Part shown: positions 34,643-43,796 of the stretch, piece after piece | Numbering within the stretch: position 1 is the first letter of the stretch | Layout: the number at the start of each line of letters is the position of its first letter | NCBI GenBank assembly: GCA_027493055.1 | Contig: JAPUDO010000120.1 | Location: forward strand, 81,910 to 145,909 | Origin: Niabella sp. | GTDB taxonomy: Bacteria > Bacteroidota > Bacteroidia > Chitinophagales > Chitinophagaceae | DNA: 64,000 nucleotides | Direction of reading: 5' to 3' | Translations under genes and position numbers: made by a program | The notes under the pieces: model-generated | Databases searched by the model: none | What the model was told of the DNA's origin: nothing | The model's input: the letters and a program-made list of their open reading frames with translations, nothing else

Positions 34643-36067
34643 ATGAAGAAACGACATCTATATATAATACTTTGCATCGGTGTATTGTACGCAGGCTGCA
34701 ATATTCCCAAAGCTGTTCAAAAGCAGGAGAACAAAGCCATGCCGGAACAATATGATGTTGCGGCGGATACAACAAATACTGCGCTGGTTAAGTGGCAGGA
34801 GTTTTTTACGGATCCTTACCTGTGCCGCCTTATTGATACGGCATTAAAAGATAACCAGGAGCTGAAGATTACTTTGCAGGAAATTGAGATGGCAAAAAAT
34901 GAGGTAATGGCAAAGAAAGGCGAGCTGCTGCCATCGGTAGGTTACGGGGCCGGGGCGGGCATAGACAAACCAGGACGCTATACCAGTCAGGGTGCAGGTG
35001 ATGCTTCTACAGAAATGACGCCTGGTAAAAAAGTGCCTGACTATTTAGGTGATTTTAAAATAGGGCTGGAAGCAGACTGGGAAGCGGATATATGGCATAA
35101 GCTGCATAACGCAAAAGATGCCGAAATATCGCGTTACCTGGCTACAGTGGAAGGTAAAAACTTTGTGCTGACCAACCTGATAGCGGAGATTGCCAGCTCC
35201 TACTATGAGTTGCTGGCATTGGATTACCAGTTAAGTATTGTAAAACAAAATATAGGGCTGCAGCAAAATGCCCTGGCTATTGTAAAAGTACAAAAACAGG
35301 CAGCAAGGGCTAATGAGCTGGCCGTGCAAAAATTTGAAGCAGAAGTAAAGGGCACGCAAAGTCGCGAGTTTGAACTATTGCAGGAGATTAAGGAAACAGA
35401 AAACAGGATCAATTTTTTACTGGCAAGATATCCGCAGGAGATACCCCGCGAAAAGTCGGATTTTTTAAGCCTTCCGCTTACACCGGTAAGTGCTGGTGTG
35501 CCATCGCAGCTATTGGCCAACCGGCCGGATATCAGGCAGGCAGAGCTGGAGCTGGCGGCATCAAGGTTAGATGTGAAGGTGGCCAGGGCGCAATTTTATC
35601 CTTCGTTCAATATATCGGCTATGCTTGGGTTTAATGCTTTTAACCCTACTTACCTGGTAAAGTTCCCTGAGTCGCTCATTGCCTCCCTTGCAGGAGATCT
35701 TGCAGGTCCGCTGATCAATAAAAGTGCTATAAAAGCACAATATCTTTCTGCCAATGCAAGGCAGCTGCAGGCTGTATATAATTATGAGCGATCCATTTTA
35801 AATGGATACATCAGGGTAGCAAATCAATTGTCCAACATCAGCAATCTGCAAAAAACCTACGGGCAAAAAGTAAAACAGGTAGAGGCGCTGTTGAAGTCGG
35901 TTGAAATATCTGATGCGCTATACAAGGCGGCGCGTGCCGATTACTTTGAAGTGCTGATGACGCAGCGCGATGCCCTGGAAGCCAGGCTGGACCTGGCGGA
36001 TATAAAAAAAGGTCAGCTAAGCGCAGTTGTAAGCATGTATAAAGAGCTGGGTGGAGGCTGGCAATAA
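34643..36067 (+). CDS. TolC/NodT-family outer-membrane efflux lipoprotein
   Basis: The 474-residue protein has a lipoprotein signal (VLYAGC, Cys about residue 19), followed by two repeated OEP coiled-coil halves, the first beginning near LCRLIDTALKDNQELKITLQEIEMAKN and the second near LLANRPDIRQAELELAASRLDVKVA. The RPDIRQAE motif is diagnostic for the NodT/CusC group. It forms the trimeric outer-membrane channel of the tripartite pump encoded just upstream. The start is ATG at 34643, 17 bp after the pump stop codon. No terminator with a clear stem follows before the convergent YceI-like gene. Confidence 0.94.
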   Translation: MKKRHLYIILCIGVLYAGCNIPKAVQKQENKAMPEQYDVAADTTNTALVKWQEFFTDPYLCRLIDTALKDNQELKITLQEIEMAKNEVMAKKGELLPSVGYGAGAGIDKPGRYTSQGAGDASTEMTPGKKVPDYLGDFKIGLEADWEADIWHKLHNAKDAEISRYLATVEGKNFVLTNLIAEIASSYYELLALDYQLSIVKQNIGLQQNALAIVKVQKQAARANELAVQKFEAEVKGTQSREFELLQEIKETENRINFLLARYPQEIPREKSDFLSLPLTPVSAGVPSQLLANRPDIRQAELELAASRLDVKVARAQFYPSFNISAMLGFNAFNPTYLVKFPESLIASLAGDLAGPLINKSAIKAQYLSANARQLQAVYNYERSILNGYIRVANQLSNISNLQKTYGQKVKQVEALLKSVEISDALYKAARADYFEVLMTQRDALEARLDLADIKKGQLSAVVSMYKELGGGWQ

Positions 36068-36121
36068 ACCAAGACGTCAGGCGTTTTTCTACCCTGTTTG
36101 TCTTTGTTAAAAGAATATCCT

Positions 36122-36712
36122 CTAATCTGCTTTTTTATATTGCAGGTTTAGCAGCATATCTATAGTTACATTGTCATTTACCTGTACTGCGCCCAATGCT
36201 TTTTTAGGAGCCACAAGTGCATATTTTTTAAGAGAGATGGCATGGCTGCCTTTACATTGCAGGAAAGCGTCTTTTTGCTCTGTAATAGCAAGGGTGATGA
36301 GCTCCTGTTTGGTGCAACCCGCTATAGTAAGATTAATAAGCGCAGATATTTTGTCAGGCTGATTTTTCTGTAGCCATACACTTAGTACCTCAATGGAAAG
36401 CGTTGGGTAAACATCAGCACGCAGCATCTTTCTGAAATCTTTGGTAATATAGCTATTGGCGCTTTTAAAATCAAGTACGCCCAGGTTTAAAGCACTGGCC
36501 TTTACATTAAGCCGGCTTTCTTCTTTTTTTATCCTGACTTTACTCCCGCTGCCAAAGCTTCCTGTGTACACAAGCCTGAACTCGTTAATATTAGAAGAGC
36601 CGTTCAAAGTAAAAGAGCTCCCTTCCGATACGGAAGCCTGGTAGGTTTGGGCTGTTGCTCCGCTGAAAAAAAAGTACAGTACTCCACACCATAAAAATTT
36701 TATCAGAAACAT
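36122..36712 (-). CDS. Exported YceI-like lipocalin-fold protein
   Basis: This 196-residue protein has a signal peptide (to about residue 21, GATA-Q) and a beta-rich body with the YceI pattern FTLNGSSNINEFRLVY near the start and FRKMLRADVYPTLSIEVLSV in the middle, as in the paralogue at 38158-38745. YceI proteins bind isoprenoid or amide-type lipids in the periplasm. This copy is more divergent than the other: it has fewer conserved glycines and carries an extra Cys (IAGCTKQ). The start is ATG at 36712. It follows the outer-membrane barrel gene and is probably cotranscribed or regulated with it, though a terminator lies between. Confidence 0.75.
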   Translation of the reverse strand: MFLIKFLWCGVLYFFFSGATAQTYQASVSEGSSFTLNGSSNINEFRLVYTGSFGSGSKVRIKKEESRLNVKASALNLGVLDFKSANSYITKDFRKMLRADVYPTLSIEVLSVWLQKNQPDKISALINLTIAGCTKQELITLAITEQKDAFLQCKGSHAISLKKYALVAPKKALGAVQVNDNVTIDMLLNLQYKKAD

Positions 36713-36749
36713 TACCCTAAATTTTTATTGTTAGCGATAAGAATAAGGT

Positions 36750-36782
36750 AAAAAGAAAAGGGCGGCCGTGAGCCTGCCCTTT
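36750..36782 (-). terminator. Intrinsic terminator of the outer-membrane barrel gene
   Basis: AAAGGGC (36757-36763) and GCCCTTT (36776-36782) form a 7-bp stem around a 12-nt loop. On the minus strand it is followed by a T-rich tract. It lies 13 bp past the stop codon of the gene at 36796-38121. Confidence 0.75.
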
Positions 36783-36795
36783 CTTCAATGATTGA

Positions 36796-38121
36796 TTAGA
36801 AGCCTACCACAGCCTGCATCACAACACCTTTAAATTCTCCTTTTGAAAGTATATTGGCTGTGGGGAAATCGTTGTATTTCTGATTTACATATTCACCTTT
36901 CAGTAAAATATTATTGGTAAGGAACCATCCGCCGCCAACAGCAATCCTGTCAATGCTTTGCTTGTCCTTATTGCTCGTTACCAGCTGGCCACGTACAGTA
37001 TTATAACGGCCGCCAATATATACTTTTTCTTTTGCGCCAATCCTGTAAAGAGCATCCACAGCAAACTGGTTTACGTTGCGTTTATCAAAGTTCGCCACCT
37101 TTTCGTTGATGCTGCGGCCCTTTGCATTTTCGTATGTTCCGAAAAGCTCAAACCCTTTTGCTTTTACAAAGCCATTCAATTGTATGGCCAGTATCTGGTT
37201 AGTAAGATTAGGGCTATAGCGGCCTGAAGTAGCATTGGCAGATGCAGTTGCAGCGGCCCCTTCCATTACATAAAAATAGTTGCTGCCGGTACGGTCACCT
37301 GCATATAACGTACTGCGGCCTGAGCTGTTGTTGTAATATAAAGAAGCCGCACCTCTTACCCTTACTTCTCCCAGGTTTTTATCCACTGCACCTTTCAGGT
37401 AAACAGATGGATTACGGTGGTATCGGGTAGTATCAGTTCCAACTGCCAGTATGGGGGACTGTTGTGTTCCATTGATGAGACCATTAGAAATACCCAGCAT
37501 ACCCATAACACCTTTGTTTTGCAGGTAAACCTCACCACCAATTTCAGTAGCAAATGCATCCATGATATAGTTTTCTATAAACGGATTGTGAATGGTATTC
37601 CCTCCGTCAGAACGGCGGAAGTGCTGATCGCCATAGTTGATTTCCATGTGTCCCATTTTAATGGTTGCGTACTGCATCAGTTTATCCCATCCTTCGCCTT
37701 TAAAAGGCAATTTATCAAACTGGATATAACCACCTTTTACCCATGCCTCATTGTGGTGCCTTGAAGCCAGGTAGGTTGTAAGGTTCAGCTTAATACCATC
37801 ATACAGCTGAACATCTATATTTAAGTTGGCCTGGGCTATGCCAAAACCCGGAGCCAGCCTTGGATAAAGAGGAACCGCTCCTGAGTTGCTGTGGGAAAGG
37901 CTTTGGAACTGTTGAGAAAAGCCAGCCCCGAATTTTACTTTAAGCCCCTCGTAAGGAACTGTTTCTTCTTTGGTTGTCTCAAACTGGTTCAGGCCGGTTT
38001 TATCCCCGGGCCTTGTATATTGTATTTCGGGTTGCAGTTTTGATAAGAAAGATTCTTCAGTTTGTGCATTTGCAATGGAGAAGCCTCCCAGCAAAGCGAT
38101 AGCCAGTGATAAGCGTTTCAT
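36796..38121 (-). CDS. Outer-membrane beta-barrel (porin-like) protein
   Basis: The 441-residue protein has a signal peptide ending SIANA-Q20 and a body dominated by amphipathic strands (AQANLNIDVQLYDGIKLNLTTYLASR and many similar). It ends in a phenylalanine (VVGF), the outer-membrane assembly signal. It resembles Bacteroidota porins annotated only as hypothetical barrel proteins. The strand count suggests 16-18 strands, but this is an estimate. It lies 36 bp downstream of the YceI gene in the same direction, so the two probably form an operon for uptake or handling of a hydrophobic or polar small molecule. The start is ATG at 38121. Confidence 0.82.
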   Translation of the reverse strand: MKRLSLAIALLGGFSIANAQTEESFLSKLQPEIQYTRPGDKTGLNQFETTKEETVPYEGLKVKFGAGFSQQFQSLSHSNSGAVPLYPRLAPGFGIAQANLNIDVQLYDGIKLNLTTYLASRHHNEAWVKGGYIQFDKLPFKGEGWDKLMQYATIKMGHMEINYGDQHFRRSDGGNTIHNPFIENYIMDAFATEIGGEVYLQNKGVMGMLGISNGLINGTQQSPILAVGTDTTRYHRNPSVYLKGAVDKNLGEVRVRGAASLYYNNSSGRSTLYAGDRTGSNYFYVMEGAAATASANATSGRYSPNLTNQILAIQLNGFVKAKGFELFGTYENAKGRSINEKVANFDKRNVNQFAVDALYRIGAKEKVYIGGRYNTVRGQLVTSNKDKQSIDRIAVGGGWFLTNNILLKGEYVNQKYNDFPTANILSKGEFKGVVMQAVVGF

Positions 38122-38157
38122 AAAAACTTTATTTAAATATTAATAATGGGTTAGGTA

Positions 38158-38745
38158 TTATTTGGAATAGGTTGAGTTTAGCACAACCGTTACATCGTCA
38201 CCAGTTTTAATGGTTCCCATCAGGGCTTTAGGCGGGGTAATATCAAACGAGGTAAGCTTGAACTTAACAGAGCCGGTGAAAACCACGCTATTGCCTGTTA
38301 CTACAGCCTTTACCGGGAAAGTAACTTTGTTGGTCTTACCTGAAATGGTAAGGCTGCCTGTTGCTGTGAATGTAGATGTGTTTCCCGATGTTTTTACATT
38401 TGAGATACCTGAAAGCGTGTACACTATCTCAGGATATTGATCAGCATTTAAAGCTTTGTAAGCATTTTTATCCATGCCACCATCATAGTAACTGCCATTT
38501 TCCTTAATACTTTTCAGCGATTTGGCAGCTATCCTGGCATAAAGCGATTTTATTTCAAATGCCCCATCCGTTTTGATAACTGCGGTACCTGATTGTTTTT
38601 CAGCTATGCATCGCCAGTCGTGCAAGGTGGAAGTTCCGGTTACCAGGTTTTTGCTTTTGGCTTCAACAAGTTTGTAAGTGTCCTGCGCAAAAAGGTTTAT
38701 TCCTAATCCAAGGATAAACAGTGCGACTAATTGTATTTTTTTCAT
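38158..38745 (-). CDS. YceI family periplasmic protein
   Basis: This 195-residue exported protein (signal peptide to residue 20, NLFAQ) shows the YceI lipocalin-like fold: KNLVTGTSTLHDWRCIAEK near the start, SIKENGSYYDGGMDKNAYKALNADQYPEIVYTL in the middle and FTGSVKFKLTSFDITPPKALMG near the end. Family members bind polyisoprenoid-type lipids and are often induced by stress. It is the first gene of a short operon with the outer-membrane barrel at 36796. The start is ATG at 38745. Confidence 0.9.
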   Translation of the reverse strand: MKKIQLVALFILGLGINLFAQDTYKLVEAKSKNLVTGTSTLHDWRCIAEKQSGTAVIKTDGAFEIKSLYARIAAKSLKSIKENGSYYDGGMDKNAYKALNADQYPEIVYTLSGISNVKTSGNTSTFTATGSLTISGKTNKVTFPVKAVVTGNSVVFTGSVKFKLTSFDITPPKALMGTIKTGDDVTVVLNSTYSK

Positions 38746-38951
38746 GTCTGTATTGTTTTCTGATTGTTGTTACACAAAAGTCTAAGAAGATGTTAATTAT
38801 TTTTATGACTTAAACATCATTTTGGAATGATAGATGTCATTAGCAAATATGACCGGGGTTAGCTCTTATCCGCCCCTTAAATTCAGCTTTAGAACAGCTC
38901 TTCATGATTCATTCCCAGGCTTTTTTGGTTGTTGAAGATTGCATACAGCAT

Positions 38952-38980
38952 AAAAAAACCGCCAGTGATTAAACTGGCGG
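38952..38980 (-). terminator. Intrinsic terminator of the hibernation-factor gene
   Basis: CCGCCAGT (38959-38966) and ACTGGCGG (38973-38980) form an 8-bp GC-rich stem with a 6-nt loop, followed on the minus strand by seven T. It lies 24 bp past the stop codon of the gene at 39005-39319. Confidence 0.88.
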
Positions 38981-39004
38981 ATAGCATAAAAAACCTGTGT
39001 CCGG

Positions 39005-39319
39005 TTAATGCCCCCTGCTTTTTTCTATTATAGTATGGAGCGTTGTTTTAAGTTTAGCTGCAGCTCCTGTTATAGCCTGATCATAAGTGGCCCCATCATC
39101 AGAAACAACAACCGGCGGCTTTCCTTTCAGCCGGACTTCAATGTTGCAACGCTTATCTGTAGCGGTTTCCTTATGAGCATTTTGATCAGACAGATATACT
39201 TCAATGCGTGTAAGGTGCTCAGCAAAGTGATCTACTTCACCAACAACCATGGCTTCAATTTTTTCAGCGTACTCAGAACTTACTGTTAAATGATTGTCCG
39301 TGTTAATTTGAAATATCAT
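39005..39319 (-). CDS. Ribosome hibernation promoting factor, short form (HPF/RaiA family)
   Basis: This 104-residue protein has the length of the short HPF/YfiA form and the usual layout: an N-terminal strand, helix 1 (SSEYAEKIEAMVVGEVDHFAEHLTRIEVYLSD), a central strand with CNIEVRLKGKPPVVVSDDG, and a C-terminal helix. The DxxxAI helix region is present as TYDQAITGAAAKLKTTL. It would bind the 30S decoding centre in resting cells and silence or store ribosomes. It is monocistronic, with its own terminator; the 287-bp region upstream is shared with the divergent Y-family polymerase gene. The start is ATG at 39319. Confidence 0.88.
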   Translation of the reverse strand: MIFQINTDNHLTVSSEYAEKIEAMVVGEVDHFAEHLTRIEVYLSDQNAHKETATDKRCNIEVRLKGKPPVVVSDDGATYDQAITGAAAKLKTTLHTIIEKSRGH

Positions 39320-39557
39320 GTTTAAATAATTTAAGTGAAAGAATATTTTTCGCTTTACAAAAAAGCTTCCGGGAACAGGTTCAATGTTACTTAAATAATT
39401 TTACAATAACGATGACAGAAAATACCATTAACTGATAATAATCAGGTATTGCTACTTTCTATAGCCAACTTCCTCATGCCTTCCTCTTTTATTCCTTTTA
39501 CAGGAACCGGAATAAAAAGTGCTTTTCGTCATACTTCTTTACCAGGGATAACAGGTC

Positions 39558-39584
39558 AAAAATACTAAATTTTTTAGTATTTTT
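39558..39584. promoter_or_regulatory. Inverted repeat, probable operator of the Y-family polymerase gene
   Basis: AAAAATACTAAA (39558-39569) and TTTAGTATTTTT (39573-39584) form a perfect 12-bp inverted repeat with a 3-nt spacer, ending 22 bp before the ATG at 39607. The core TACT-N9-AGTA is symmetrical, as for a dimeric repressor. As translesion polymerases are commonly under SOS control, a LexA- or S24-type repressor is the obvious candidate. The stem is AT-rich and is not followed by a T-run long enough to be a strong terminator. Confidence 0.6.
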
Positions 39585-39606
39585 ATTGCCTGAAATATCC
39601 CAAGTC

Positions 39607-40947
39607 ATGAAACCTGTAAATTATAACTCGCTAAATAAAAACGGAGCAGCATTGGTAATGTATATAGACATGAACAGCTATTTTGCCAGCTGTGAGCAGC
39701 AGTTAGAAAAGCGTTTGCGCAACAAACCTATTGGCGTATGTCCTTACAGCGGGCCTAATGCCGTGGTTATTGCAGCGTCTAAAGAAGCAAAAAAATTCGG
39801 CGTAAAAACAGGGATGTACGCCAGCCAATGCAAGGCGCTATGTCCTGATTTTGAAATGGTTCCCACAAGGCCGTTCCTCTATCGCCGTATTCATGTGCAG
39901 ATCATGAACATATTGCGCTCTTACTGCGATGCGGATAGCGTAATTCCTAAAAGTATTGATGAAGCGGTTGTAGACCTGACCAACTATACCTACATTTATA
40001 AAGACCCCATTGCGCTCGCCCGGCAAATAAAAAAAGATATCCATAATACGGTGGGAGCGTATATAACCTGCTCTATTGGCATTGCCGCCAACGTTTTCCT
40101 GGCCAAGCTGGCTACTGAGATCCAGAAACCTGACGGGCTGATCCAAATAACTCCGGAAAATATAGATCACTATCTCGCACAGCTCTCCCTCACTGATATA
40201 CCCGGTATAGCCCGGGCCGGGGAAAAACGCCTGAACCGGGCCGGCATTTACACGCCCATCGACTTTCGTAATGCCTCAGAATCCTTATTAAGAAAAGTGT
40301 TTGGCGGCGTAACCGGCAACTATTGGTATTACCGGCTGCATTTTAAAGAAGTAGACCTTTCTACAACTGATTATAAAAGAATGAGCGCGATGCGCAGCCT
40401 TTCTGCCCAAACAAGGTCGGGCTACGAAACATTACAGGCTATGCTTATTTCTTTATGCACCCGGCTGGAGCAAAGGCTGGTAAAACAAAATGTATTTTGC
40501 CGGGAGCTTAGTTTTTATGCGGGTTATTACAGCGCAGGAGAATGGAAAACCAGCATCAGACTGATCCATCCCCTTCAGGACGCCATGGAAATGCTGCAGC
40601 AGGTAAAATATAAGATTGTGGCATACGAAAAGCTACAGCCGCTGAAAGTATTAAGAAAAGATATGAAGTTCATGGGCCTGGAGGTAGGTGACTTTGTGTC
40701 TTCAGAAACATTACAATACAGCCTTTTTGACAACCGGCTGCAATTAGACCGGCTACGGAAAATTATGTATACTATTAAAGACCAGTATGGCAAAAACATG
40801 GTGCGCAAAGCTTCTGAAACCATTGAAGCAGGGCAAATGAAAGACGCTATCGGCTTTGGCTCGGTGAAAGACCTTTATCAGCAAAATGATATGGGTGTGG
40901 GTTTTAATAAATTTTTACTGGAAGAGGACAAGGAAATGGGAGTATGA
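39607..40947 (+). CDS. Y-family (DinB/UmuC-type) translesion DNA polymerase
   Basis: Starting at ATG 39607 (TTG 39586 would add seven residues), the 446-residue protein has the palm motif YIDMNSYFASCEQQLEKRL with catalytic Asp21. The second catalytic motif is SIDEAVVDL near residues 115-123, and the Y-family finger/thumb region is recognised from GVKTGMYASQCKALCPDF and the helix-hairpin-helix segment LTDIPGIARAGEKRLNRAGI. The little-finger domain completes the chain. It copies damaged DNA at the cost of fidelity. A 12-bp inverted repeat upstream suggests damage-inducible repression. It has no UmuD-like partner next door. Confidence 0.93.
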   Translation: MKPVNYNSLNKNGAALVMYIDMNSYFASCEQQLEKRLRNKPIGVCPYSGPNAVVIAASKEAKKFGVKTGMYASQCKALCPDFEMVPTRPFLYRRIHVQIMNILRSYCDADSVIPKSIDEAVVDLTNYTYIYKDPIALARQIKKDIHNTVGAYITCSIGIAANVFLAKLATEIQKPDGLIQITPENIDHYLAQLSLTDIPGIARAGEKRLNRAGIYTPIDFRNASESLLRKVFGGVTGNYWYYRLHFKEVDLSTTDYKRMSAMRSLSAQTRSGYETLQAMLISLCTRLEQRLVKQNVFCRELSFYAGYYSAGEWKTSIRLIHPLQDAMEMLQQVKYKIVAYEKLQPLKVLRKDMKFMGLEVGDFVSSETLQYSLFDNRLQLDRLRKIMYTIKDQYGKNMVRKASETIEAGQMKDAIGFGSVKDLYQQNDMGVGFNKFLLEEDKEMGV

Positions 40948-41134
40948 TAGCAACAGGTGCAAAGAATCCAGCAAGCGTTTTTAATAGATTTGATATAAAC
41001 TTTTGCTATTGCTGACCATGCTGCATATTTCAGATAATCAGTAATATGTACGTTTGGGCATAAGGGCTTCTCTTCCATAGCAAAAATACCAGGCCATTCT
41101 TGAGATAATTATTATTTATGCGTATTGAAATCAC

Positions 41135-41159
41135 AAAAAAGCCCGGGAAAATCCGGGCC
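41135..41159 (-). terminator. Intrinsic terminator of the YugP-type protease gene
   Basis: GCCCGG (41141-41146) pairs with CCGGGC (41153-41158). On the minus strand the stem is followed by a run of six T. It lies just past the stop codon of the gene at 41190-41876. Confidence 0.85.
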
Positions 41160-41189
41160 TGTAAAAGTATATTTGAAAAAGGCTCTCTC

Positions 41190-41876
41190 CTAATCCCTTC
41201 TTCCCAGGTAAATCATTATATATTGAACAAGTGTAACTACAGCGGCCAATGCAGCAACTACGTAAGTGGTAGCCGCCCATTTTAAAGCATCTTTTGCCAT
41301 GGGGTATTCCTGGCTGTCCGTTACATTGGTGTGCTGTAACCAGGCCAGGGCCCGCTTGCTGGCATCAAATTCTACCGGCAAAGTAATAAGGCTGAATACA
41401 ACAGTAACAGCCATTAATATAATGCCTATCAGCAGCAATGTGGTATTTCCTGAAGCAGCCATTACCACACCTATTAATAATACCCAGTTTACGATCATAG
41501 AGCTGAACTGAACCGCCGGCACTAACTTACTGCGCATTTCCAGCGGACCGTAAGCAGTTGCATGTTGTACCGCATGGCCACATTCATGCGCTGCCACAGC
41601 AGCTGCAGAGATACTCCTTCCATCATATACATCAGGACTTAAATTTACCGTTTTTTTGGTGGGATCATAGTGGTCAGACAAAAAACCAGGTGTGGAAATG
41701 ACCTGAACGTCATAAATCCCGTTTTCATGAAGCATTTTTTGTGCTATTTCCCTGCCAGTCAACCCTTTGCGCAAAGGAATCTGGGCATATTTCTTAAACT
41801 TACTTTTTAAAACCATCGACACCAGCATACTGATACCGACAAAAATCATGGACACTAAAAAAATAGATGGAGTCAT
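41190..41876 (-). CDS. Membrane zinc metallopeptidase, YugP family
   Basis: The ATG at 41876 gives a 228-residue protein beginning directly with a membrane helix; GTG at 41927 would add a polar stretch that does not fit the family. The catalytic motif HECGHAVQH lies at residues 97-105 (His97, Glu98, His101). Further hydrophobic segments occur after it, so the enzyme is a multi-pass membrane protease. Family members are small neutral zinc proteases of uncertain substrate, possibly in membrane protein quality control. It is a single-gene unit with a clear terminator. The region on the 5' side contains no other gene up to 42301. Confidence 0.9.
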   Translation of the reverse strand: MTPSIFLVSMIFVGISMLVSMVLKSKFKKYAQIPLRKGLTGREIAQKMLHENGIYDVQVISTPGFLSDHYDPTKKTVNLSPDVYDGRSISAAAVAAHECGHAVQHATAYGPLEMRSKLVPAVQFSSMIVNWVLLIGVVMAASGNTTLLLIGIILMAVTVVFSLITLPVEFDASKRALAWLQHTNVTDSQEYPMAKDALKWAATTYVVAALAAVVTLVQYIMIYLGRRD

Positions 41877-41927
41877 TATAAATAAAGATTTATTTCCAGG
41901 TACACTATCAAATCCGAAACCATTCAC

Positions 41928-42301
41928 AAATTAAGCCAAAAATGCGACTTTTTGTCATGTAGAAAACTATTTGATAAATTTTTAACCTATTCAAATAATT
42001 TATTTTTTATTAATAATCAATAGTTTACACATTTACTTCCTGCCATAAATCGCGCGCTTTATAATTTTTTAACCTTCCCTCCTGAGAATTTCATTTTTTA
42101 ATGTTAAACTCAATTTGTACCTTAGTAGCAGAATTTAATGGGTTAGTAAGTAAAAAGGCCAAGCGCGAGTGAGGCCTTTTTGCTGTTTATATATCTTCAT
42201 ATGACTTCCCCAAAGAGAAAATTTTAAAACGATGCTATGTGCTGAACCCTGTATCACAAAAAAATATCTGTTCGCTGTTTACCATTCACTAATTTTATAG
42301 G
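41928..42301. other. Intergenic region with a possible small-RNA terminator
   Basis: This AT-rich stretch contains no supported gene. Its only clear element is a hairpin at 42152-42181 (AAAAAGGCC/GGCCTTTTT), an intrinsic terminator on the plus strand. No protein gene ends upstream of it, so a short transcript starting at about 42105-42120 is possible. The rest shows nothing else. Confidence 0.45.
42152..42181 (+). terminator. Orphan intrinsic terminator, possible end of a small RNA
   Basis: AAAAAGGCC (42152-42160) and GGCCTTTTT (42173-42181) form a stem with a 12-nt loop and a built-in T-run. No plus-strand gene lies between it and the start of the dinB-like gene's 3' flank, more than 1 kb away, and the YugP gene runs the other way. 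A TCAATTTG sequence near 42110-42117 is close to a TAnnTTTG box, so an RNA of some 60 nt is possible. Confidence 0.5.
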
Positions 42302-43699
42302 ATGAGTAAAGTGAAGAAGTCTTTTTTCTGTCAAAGCTGCGGATACGAAAGTGTAAAGTGGCTGGGGCAATGCCCGGCATGCGGACAATGGAACAGCTTT
42401 GTAGAAGAAGTAATTGAAAAAGCAAATGGAAAACAAACCTGGAACGATTATAATAACAACGACAGGCGTGCGTCTAAAGCAGTGTCTTTAGCACAGGTAA
42501 AAAGTGGCGAAGAAGAAAGGATCATTACTGCCGATGCCGAGCTGAACAGGGTTTTGGGAGGTGGTATTGTAGCAGGCAGCATTATATTGGTGGCCGGAGA
42601 ACCGGGCATTGGTAAAAGCACCCTGTTTCTGCAGAATGGCTTACTGCTGCAGGATCAAAAGGTGTTATATATAAGCGGAGAAGAAAGCGAGCAGCAAATA
42701 AAAATGCGGGCCGACAGGTTGTATCCCGATAGTAAGAATAGCGCAGCCTTCAGTAACGATCACTTCTTTTTGCTTACAGAAACATCGGTTCAAACCATTT
42801 TCCAGGAAATAAAGAAGCTGAAACCTGATGTTGTGATTGTGGATTCGGTACAAACATTGCAATCAGGTTTGATTGACGCATCGCAGGGAAGCATATCGCA
42901 GATCAAAGAATGCGCAGGTGAGTTTCAACGCTATGCCAAAGAAACCCATACGCCGGTGTTTTTAATAGGGCACATTACAAAAGAAGGAGGCATTGCGGGG
43001 CCAAAAGTGTTGGAGCACATGGTAGATGTGGTATTACAGTTTGAAGGCGACAGGCACTATGCTTACCGTATTTTACGCACGCACAAAAACCGGTTTGGCA
43101 GCACCAGCGAGCTGGGTATTTACGAAATGACAGACAGGGGCATGCGCGGCGTATCCAATCCCAGCGAAATCCTGATCACCCAGAAAGAAGAGCAACTGAG
43201 CGGTATTGCCATTGCCGCTACGCTGGAAGGAGTAAGGCCCTTACTGATTGAAGTACAATCTTTAGTAACCCAATCGGTGTACGGCACGCCGCAAAGAACA
43301 GTTACCGGATTTGATTTAAGAAGATTACAATTATTACTGGCAGTACTGGAAAAACGGGGCGGTTTCCATTTTGGGGTGAAAGATGTATTCCTGAACATTG
43401 CGGGAGGTATTAAGGTAGAAGATCCGTCAATTGACCTGGCGGTTTTATGCGCTTTGCTCTCTTCTTATGAAGATGTACCCTTGACGCAAAACATTTGCTT
43501 TGCGGGGGAAGTTGGATTGAGCGGTGAGATTCGTGCAGTAAATAAAATTGACCAGCGTATAGCCGAAGCGGAAAAGCTGGGCTTTGAGAAGATCATCGTA
43601 TCAAAATATAACCAGTCTTTAAGGCAAAGCCGGCAAAAATTTAATATAGAAGTAGTAACCATGTCAAGGGTGGAAGAAGTATACCAGTACCTGTTTTAG
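42302..43699 (+). CDS. radA: DNA repair protein RadA
   Basis: The 465-residue product has the full RadA/Sms layout: a C4 zinc finger (C10, C13, C24, C27), a RecA-like ATPase with Walker A GEPGIGKST near residues 99-107, Walker B VVIVDSVQT, the KNRFG motif near residue 262, and a C-terminal Lon-like domain. RadA is a DnaB-type helicase-like motor that extends D-loops during recombination. The start is ATG at 42302. It is followed after 97 bp by the ComF gene on the same strand, which may be cotranscribed. Confidence 0.96.
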   Translation: MSKVKKSFFCQSCGYESVKWLGQCPACGQWNSFVEEVIEKANGKQTWNDYNNNDRRASKAVSLAQVKSGEEERIITADAELNRVLGGGIVAGSIILVAGEPGIGKSTLFLQNGLLLQDQKVLYISGEESEQQIKMRADRLYPDSKNSAAFSNDHFFLLTETSVQTIFQEIKKLKPDVVIVDSVQTLQSGLIDASQGSISQIKECAGEFQRYAKETHTPVFLIGHITKEGGIAGPKVLEHMVDVVLQFEGDRHYAYRILRTHKNRFGSTSELGIYEMTDRGMRGVSNPSEILITQKEEQLSGIAIAATLEGVRPLLIEVQSLVTQSVYGTPQRTVTGFDLRRLQLLLAVLEKRGGFHFGVKDVFLNIAGGIKVEDPSIDLAVLCALLSSYEDVPLTQNICFAGEVGLSGEIRAVNKIDQRIAEAEKLGFEKIIVSKYNQSLRQSRQKFNIEVVTMSRVEEVYQYLF

Positions 43700-43796
43700 C
43701 CTGCTAACCCCCGAAGGAGAAATTTACCGCCGATGTTGGTGTATCACCAACGTCTGAACCTAATTACCGAAAAGGGGTTTATTATAATATATAACT

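Noticed and set aside
40878-41078. A 66-codon minus-strand frame overlapping the end of the Y-family polymerase gene
   Set aside because: It is Cys- and Ser-rich in a way typical of antisense frames, and it overlaps a well-supported gene.
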